Shown: positions 20,901 through 25,881 of the stretch, piece by piece
Numbering within the stretch: position 1 is the first letter of the stretch
Layout of the letters: each line of letters begins with the position of its first letter
Assembly (NCBI GenBank): GCA_009869945.1
Contig: WIXG01000700.1
Span: forward strand, 1 to 25,881
Direction of reading: 5' to 3'
From: Mesaphorura yosii
Taxonomy: Eukaryota; Arthropoda; Collembola; Poduromorpha; Tullbergiidae
DNA: 25,881 nt
The notes under the pieces: model-generated
The model's input: only the letters and a program-made list of their open reading frames with translations
What the model was told of the DNA's origin: nothing
Databases searched by the model: none
Program-made: the position numbers and the translations under genes

Positions 20901-21236
20901 GGACGGAAAGTTGAGTGAGGGCACGTACGGCTTCGACCAGCGCTCGGAGGCGCGTTCAACGGACTCTTCGTACTTTATCCACCTTGCCGACTCCCTCCAC
21001 TCAAACTTGCCCCGCAGGTCCTCGACGAGCTCGAGCATTTCGATAAAGAGCGGGCTGGAGTCGTTGTGCCAGTCGTTGGCGCTGTTTTGCGTCCACTGCG
21101 CGCCTTCAATCGGCGTGATGCCCCACTGCGAGACGCGCCGGTGCCTGCCACCACCGTTGGCGAACCGCTCCGACTCGGGCACGGGCAGCGGGCTGATTTC
21201 GGAGAGCTCCGTGCTGTTGTTGCTTTCGTCCGTCAT
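17973..21236 (-). CDS. SLC4 bicarbonate transporter, Na+-coupled (NBC/NDAE) type, six exons
   Basis: Plasma-membrane transporter moving bicarbonate or carbonate with Na+. Exons 21236-20631, 20530-20028, 19925-19662, 19584-18894, 18784-18287 and 18191-17973 join in phase to 2781 nt, 926 residues; introns 100, 102, 77, 109 and 95 bp. The band-3 cytoplasmic domain fills about 1-365 (WIKYEESVE, MKKIPSGAEACNIMVGEVEY, VPTRFILVILAP). The membrane domain follows with FGGQPLLILGSTGPMLVFEK, LVATDASAFVTYITRFTEE, DRGWLINPV, ILIFMDQQITAVILNRKDHK, SAPGEKPQFLGVREQRVT and PMPVLYGVFLYMGISALRRM; the DRGW and SAPGE-type blocks point to the Na+-coupled branch. Two oddities: the large extracellular loop (about 522-563) is very short and has no cysteines, with one possible glycosylation site NYT at 535, and the stilbene-site motif reads KEFR (585-588) where NBCe1 has KKFK. 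The C-tail is short. Substrate coupling is inferred from family. Confidence 0.93.
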
Positions 21237-21277
21237 TTTTGCAACTGTTTACTATTTTGCGGCTATTTTGCGTTTTC

Positions 21278-21294
21278 GCGAATTCGTAATTCGC
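21278..21294. repeat. 17-bp palindrome upstream of the SLC4 start
   Basis: GCGAATT (21278-21284), CGT, AATTCGC (21288-21294): perfect 7-bp arms, flanked by TTTT and AAAA with one unpaired base on each side. It is about 40 nt upstream of the SLC4 ATG, possibly in its 5' UTR or core promoter. Confidence 0.55.
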
Positions 21295-21724
21295 AAAATT
21301 TGTACTGACACTTCACCACTTTACAAAAAAAGGGTCAAAGCGTAGCGGAGGCTGAGGAAAAACCCCAGAAAGTTCCACAAAGTGCGCGACACGACACGAT
21401 TGACACTAATAACGAGTTCAGTTTGCATGTGGTCATTCATGAATTGCCTGCCAAATGCGAAATGTGAACTACTGAACTGCGGCGCCCTGGACTGCGAACT
21501 GTTTGTAGGTTTTCGCATAAATTTCCCAACCTTTTTATATCCCGTTCGTGGTTCACAGTTCACATGATTAAGGCAGTGGTCGTGGTAGTTCATTAATCGA
21601 GTCGAGTCGATCGTCCCCTCGCCGTCCACTCGAGTGGCAGATTCCAGCCAAGTATCAGTAACAGATCGAGAACATAGTTTTGTCATCTGCCCTGTCGCTG
21701 GTAAAATCTGGTTTCGTAATCAAC

Positions 21725-21750
21725 GCGACGCGCGACGCGCGACGTGCGAC
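21725..21750. repeat. 7-bp tandem repeat, 3.7 copies
   Basis: GCGACGC, GCGACGC, GCGACGT, GCGAC in a row: a CpG-dense run in otherwise AT-rich sequence. Confidence 0.6.
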
Positions 21751-22699
21751 AATTCCGTGATGGCAATTAAAGCATTTTCATTTGCTCGAGTGGTGATATC
21801 CAGCAATGCAAAAAACAGGCACAAGACAAGACCGGTTCTCATCAGGCATGTCACCTGCATGGCCCGCACATGCAGTTCGCATGAAATTGCCAAATTGCCA
21901 TTCCCATTGCAGCAATTGCGGGTTTTGCATATTTTGCACAGTAATTCAAGTGAATTATCATCGATTGATTACGGATTACGAGTGCGACTGCAATTTGATG
22001 GATGATTGAACAATAATTGATTGATTGTCATTGCCAACTTAGCGAATGAGTCTGAACTTTGCTTGTAAATTAAGCGCAGGAATTTTTGATGATATCAAAT
22101 CTTGCGTCGAGCCCCTTCTTGTTTTGCTTTTATTTATGACATTTTTTGCATTGCTACCAGCCAAGCTAATTGAAATTCCAGTTATTGTATTTGTAATGGA
22201 ACCCTTCCACTTCACGCTACTACGCTACGCTCGTCTCGCAAAATTCGTTTGCCCTGTGAAAAAGAAAAAAACTTCGGTCGTAAAAAACCGGTTCTTAATT
22301 AACATTAGCATTTACTAAATGTTTTAGCTGACGACGATGTCGATGACAAGAAAGAGTCCACGTGCGCCAGCACTAACGACAGCGGCGGCTTCTTTCGCAC
22401 GGCTCGCTCGCTTAATTACAAAAATAATTCCATTTAGTATTTATCGCCAGTTCGAATGATGAAGCACGGGAAATGGGAAAGTGCAATTTTAAATTTGAGT
22501 TAAGTGCTTAATTATAATTACAGACTGCAGGCCGCCGGTCGACCGCTCGTGGCCGTGGGAATTTCGTGATTGGTGATTCAGGCCCAAGCACTTGAAATTT
22601 CTCAGAAACCATTCATTTATTCGGCAATTGTACACAAATTTTAATTCAAGTATGTTCCACTAAAAAGTACTATTACTGCTATCACGGTAACTTTTTAAT

Positions 22700-24010
22700 T
22701 AATGTACAATTGACTCGACAAACTTAAGAGCTTTTTGTTGTCCTGGAGTAAGTAAAGGATATCCTCCGTGACTCAGGACCGAGCCTCGCGATGACTGCAG
22801 CAGCCGGCAGCCACACCTGCCCACAAGTTTCCGAAAGGCTCGCCCGTTGTGGGGTTCCGCTCTTGAAAATTCGGTTCCTACTTCTAGAAATACGAGATGA
22901 CTAAGAGTCGTTGGCCAATTAACTAATTGCACAGTAATTGATGTAGTTTTCAAGAGGTAAAATATATTATTGCTAATTGATTACCGTAATTAATCATCAC
23001 CACCACTGTCGTCGTCGTCTGAAGTCCAAAATTGGCCATGGGACTTTGAATAGAATAGCGCCCAGTGGCCGTGAATGTTCCCCAACGATAATTCTTGCCG
23101 TTGATGCATTCTAATCTAGATCTCGTGTCCAGGTCCATTCCACCACATTTTCTTCCATTTTCTGCCAAACTCCTTGCAATCCAGACTCAAGCAATGTATT
23201 GAGTGGTCTACTCAGAACACGGTGGATCAATTGGACGGTATCGTCCGAACTGTAACACCAAGAAATGGAGATGCTGACCTATCTAAAATAATTTGCTTCC
23301 GGGTCCCCAACGTGCCACGAATCAGGTGTCCGAGTTCGTCGCCATCTCACCCTTTAATAAGAGCGAATTTTGGTGGTAGGATTACTGAACCTTGTATGGT
23401 GTTGGTAAGATTGCCGCCGAGGACACCGCGAATGAATAGGAGATAGTACTGTCTACGTTTAAGTTCGTCACCTTCTCCTTTGATGTAACTTGCCTTCTTT
23501 AAAATTTGATCACAAACTGGACATGGAGGCTTCCCCGCAGTTCCAGACCTGGTATGAGTTCGATCCTTTTCTAACGATTTCCAGATGAGTTGCTGAGCGA
23601 TGTATGAATGATGACCGTTGTCGAAAATAATTCCAAATTACTTAATGCAAGTGTTTGAAGTGTATCGTGAACATTCGGGATGACTTGATTACCTATTGGC
23701 AATTGACTTGATTAGTGCTACCATAATCCCCGAGTACCCATCTGAGATGAAGATGGTCCCAAACAACCAGAGCATGAACACGAAGATGAATTGAGGCTTG
23801 ACGAGCCTGCCTTCGAAGCTTTGACCGAGTAGAGTGTCAAGAGGCATGTGACCATTTCATTCCAATCCGGGTTGACTTCTCGTTGCAGGATCCGGTAACA
23901 GAAAACCAGAACTGCAATGGAGAGGAAAGTGAGGGCTCATGTTGGGACGATGTTGGCATTGGCAATGTATTCTTTGCCCAAAACAGCGAGAAACTTCAAC
24001 GGAGTTGTTT
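22700..24010 (-). pseudogene. Ionotropic receptor pseudogene
   Basis: Degenerate IR on the minus strand. From about 23985: KFLAVLGKEYIANANIVPT, an in-frame TGA at 23939-23937 (probably a lost Trp), then M1 ALTFLSIAVLVFCYRI. Near 23853 the frame changes to MPLDTLLGQSFEGRLVKPQF (pore region) and FIFVFMLWLFGTIFISDGYS plus GIMVALIKSI (M3-like). The continuation PNVHDTLQTLALSNL, in another frame, is the usual post-M3 stretch, followed by S2-like pieces such as NGHHSYIAQQLIWKSLEKD and GDELKRRQYYLLF, and downstream ECINGKNYRWGTF and SPMANFGL. At least one stop and two or three frame changes separate these pieces. S1 and a final membrane helix are not seen. A few of the breaks (GTAATC near 23693, GTGAGA near 23350) could be introns, so a badly diverged but spliced gene is not fully excluded. 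Confidence 0.55.
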
Positions 24011-24446
24011 CAACTATCTACACATTGAAATGTCGCAACCCAAACTTTTTTATTTTCTCACTATCAAGCAGATAGTCTTCCAGTAAAGCAGTAAAAATGA
24101 ATGACAAGTAAATGCCAGTGATTAGCTGATTGCTATTGCTGATCTTCAACAGAACAGAAATTTAATCCTTTAATGAATAGCAGGTTGGATACGGATTTGA
24201 ACTTACTGTTAATACTTAATGTTATTTGGCACGAGTGGGTCGGCTCGGGCTCCGCTCGGCTTGAGAGTGAATTCACGCTCAAAGCCATCTGCTTTATCCC
24301 CAAATCGCAAAATTGCACGGGACGTCTGATCTTTCGTCCTTCCGGGTCATTTTTCGTATCTTCAAACGTGTATTTTTGTATTTTGCAGTCAAATCAAGTT
24401 CAGTTCCGTCAAATACCGTCAAGGGCCACGCCACGCCACAGCTGGA

Positions 24447-24464
24447 TGCAAATGTGCGAATGTG
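24447..24464 (+). repeat. 18-bp direct repeat, copy 1
   Basis: TGCAAATGTGCGAATGTG, identical to 24833-24850. With the preceding A it creates an octamer-like ATGCAAAT (24446-24453), the POU-factor consensus. Confidence 0.6.
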
Positions 24465-24747
24465 CATTTTCAAAAAATGAAGGCAGCGCAGCGCTTGATT
24501 TTGAGTGTTTGTTTATTTTCGCAGCAAGCAAGTGTATCAAGTATCAAGTTCAGTTCATCGTTCATCAGCTAATAAATGCCAAAAACGTCCGCCAGCTGCC
24601 GAGCTGCCACAGTCAAAGCCAATTTGAGTCGCCGTCGTCTCTTTCATGTTTCATCTCTGCCACGGCCACAACCACGCTTAAATGCAGAGCGGCAGAGCCA
24701 TAAAATAAATCATTTTAATCGCAATTCGCACTTGGCACTTTGCAAAT

Positions 24748-24772
24748 CGTGAATCGCGATTCGCGAATCACG
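24748..24772. repeat. 25-bp quasi-palindrome
   Basis: Twelve-base arms (24748-24759 and 24761-24772) around a central T, differing from perfect symmetry at one pair. It contains two overlapping perfect palindromes, AATCGCGATT (24752-24761) and GATTCGCGAATC (24758-24769). Confidence 0.65.
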
Positions 24773-24832
24773 TCAGTATGAGTTTAAGGTCACAATTACT
24801 CAATTTACGACCGACTTTACAAGTGTGTTGAC

Positions 24833-24850
24833 TGCAAATGTGCGAATGTG
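24833..24850 (+). repeat. 18-bp direct repeat, copy 2
   Basis: Exact copy of 24447-24464, 386 bp downstream; here preceded by C, so the octamer match is incomplete. Confidence 0.6.
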
Positions 24851-25561
24851 TGGTGCGAATTACAGGCAAGAAGCAATGCACAGAGTACGAAGAGATGCTT
24901 TCATTCATTTAGCGACTCTGGAGCCCAGAAACAGCGAAATCTTCGTCCTCGGCTCATCTTTTGGATGGCCCTGGACGCAGTCTTGTCGTAGTCGTGTTTC
25001 GAGAACGTGCAGGGAAAGATCCGGCTCCAAATTCTCAATACCGCAATTCTTATGAAGCTCTCTAGTTTAACCGACCACTCAAGCTTAAAGAGCAGACTAG
25101 CTTAAGCTTAGAGACACCGTGAAAGAGTCTTAAATATCAAGTGCATCTGAAATTCGATTTTTAATGAAGCCACAGCTGTGAACACTGCCATAGTCCCTTT
25201 TCTTGTAGTTCGTAGATTGCCGTTTGTATTGGAAAACCATTCAATTTAGTCTCGGAGTCCAGGCAGAAGCGAATCAAGTCAGGTAAGTTTCCACTCGCCT
25301 GTTTGCTTGTTTGCCATTTCCCAATGCCTGCCATTCCCATTCCAGCCTCCACTTAATTTTTATGACCCGAGCCACTTTCCACTGAAGAACAGCCGTTAAT
25401 TTGCATGGAGAGTCTGTGCTCGGTGCTTGAGCATCTGTTTATGTTTATACCAACCCGAATTTATGAGCCGTGCCGTTAATTTCCTGTGAAAGCCAAGCAA
25501 TTCAAGTCTGTCAAGGCCAGTAAGGCTCTTCATTCCATTTTTAGCGAGTCGGGAAGTCGGC

Positions 25562-25881
25562 ATGGACGAGGTACAAATTTTCGGGCACGCGCACGAGTTG
25601 AATGGCTCCGGCGCAAATGAAGACGCGGACTCTTACGAGGGCTCTTCTCCGCCGTCGCTGTCGCTGCTGCTGTACGGCCTCGCCCTCACGTTCATCGCTG
25701 CATTGGGCATCCTCGGCAATCTCGTCAGCGCGCTGGTCCTCTCGCGCCCGCAGATGCGGTCATCGGTCTCCTGTCTGCTGCTGGGACTCGCATTCTGCGA
25801 CACGCTCCTCATCTCCAGCTCCATCCTCATCTTCGGTCTGCCGGCCATCTCCGACTATACGGGCACGATGCTCTTCTACCG
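25562..25881 (+). CDS. FMRFaR: FMRFamide-receptor-like GPCR, N-terminal part
   Basis: Rhodopsin-class neuropeptide receptor, cut by the window end after 106 codons. Start ATG at 25562. The extracellular N-tail has a glycosylation site (NGS, Asn14). TM1 spans about 35-59 with the conserved Asn53 in GILGNLV; then the intracellular loop SRPQMRSSVSC; TM2 LLLGLAFCDTLLISSSILIF carries Asp80. The 'LSRPQMRSS...LLxGLAxCDTxLI' run is characteristic of arthropod FMRFamide receptors, which couple to G proteins in neurons and muscle. Only two of seven helices are visible, so the subfamily is likely but not certain. An acceptor-like TTTTTAG ends about 20 nt upstream, suggesting a 5' UTR exon. Confidence 0.75.
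   Translation, partial: MDEVQIFGHAHELNGSGANEDADSYEGSSPPSLSLLLYGLALTFIAALGILGNLVSALVLSRPQMRSSVSCLLLGLAFCDTLLISSSILIFGLPAISDYTGTMLFY

Larger units (their letters stand above)
21237..22690. other. Gap upstream of the SLC4 gene
   Basis: About 1.45 kb without a recognisable gene. It must include the SLC4 promoter. A plus-strand hydrophobic ORF at 22046-22318 and others here lack any gene-like context. Two repeats are listed separately. Confidence 0.5.
24021..25561. other. Gap upstream of the GPCR gene
   Basis: About 1.5 kb with no convincing gene. A 176-codon plus-strand ORF at 24173-24703 has no domain or conserved look and is taken as chance. It holds a quasi-palindrome and a repeated 18-mer (listed). 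The TTTTTAG ending about 25543 looks like a splice acceptor, which would place the GPCR start in a second exon. Confidence 0.45.

Noticed and set aside
22046..22318. 90-codon hydrophobic plus-strand ORF
   Set aside because: AT-rich low-complexity stretch; hydrophobic runs are expected by chance there, and nothing supports expression.
24173..24703. 176-codon plus-strand ORF
   Set aside because: No recognisable domain, no start context, no homologous pattern, in a gap that otherwise looks non-coding.

Overview
Arthropod nuclear DNA. The evidence is small GT-AG introns (59-109 bp), arthropod chemosensory families (ionotropic receptors and gustatory receptors), a FMRFamide-receptor-type GPCR, and core promoters of the TATA plus TCA-initiator type. 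The divergent, mostly intronless gustatory and ionotropic receptors, together with calpains that lack an EF-hand domain, would suit a springtail (Collembola) or another non-insect arthropod. That placement is a guess from the sequence, not a search result.

Layout. 1-1723 (-): a divergent ionotropic receptor (IR), cut at the window start. 2267-3954 (+): a five-exon IR75-like receptor; the two lie head to head with about 0.5 kb between them. 4050-5350 (-): the relic of an unrecognised gene broken by three frame changes. 5716-7457 (+): calpain A. 7599-8280 (-): a lipin pseudogene with three in-frame stops. 8778-9923 and 10282-11499 (-): two tandem gustatory-receptor-like genes. 11985-12319 (+): a doubtful small two-exon ORF. 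12522-13448 (-): a lipid phosphate phosphatase (wunen/LPP type). 14281-16357 (-): calpain B with a Gly-rich N-terminus. 17973-21236 (-): a six-exon SLC4 bicarbonate transporter of the Na+-coupled type. 22700-24010 (-): an ionotropic receptor pseudogene. 25562-25881 (+): the start of a FMRFamide-receptor-like GPCR, cut at the window end.

The genes do not form one pathway. The window is a mosaic of chemoreceptors (two intact IRs, one IR relic, two Grs), two cytosolic cysteine proteases, lipid-phosphatase genes (one intact, one dead) and an ion transporter. Two long stretches look gene-free (about 16.4-17.9 kb and 21.3-22.7 kb), as does about 24.0-25.5 kb. They flank the SLC4 and GPCR genes and hold short palindromes and micro-repeats.

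Several genes here run off the window or contain introns, so exon models were built by hand from splice signals and phase. No new multi-gene system was found. The most unusual items are the three relics, the calpains without EF hands, the SLC4 with a stripped extracellular loop, and a motif substitution in the lipid phosphatase.
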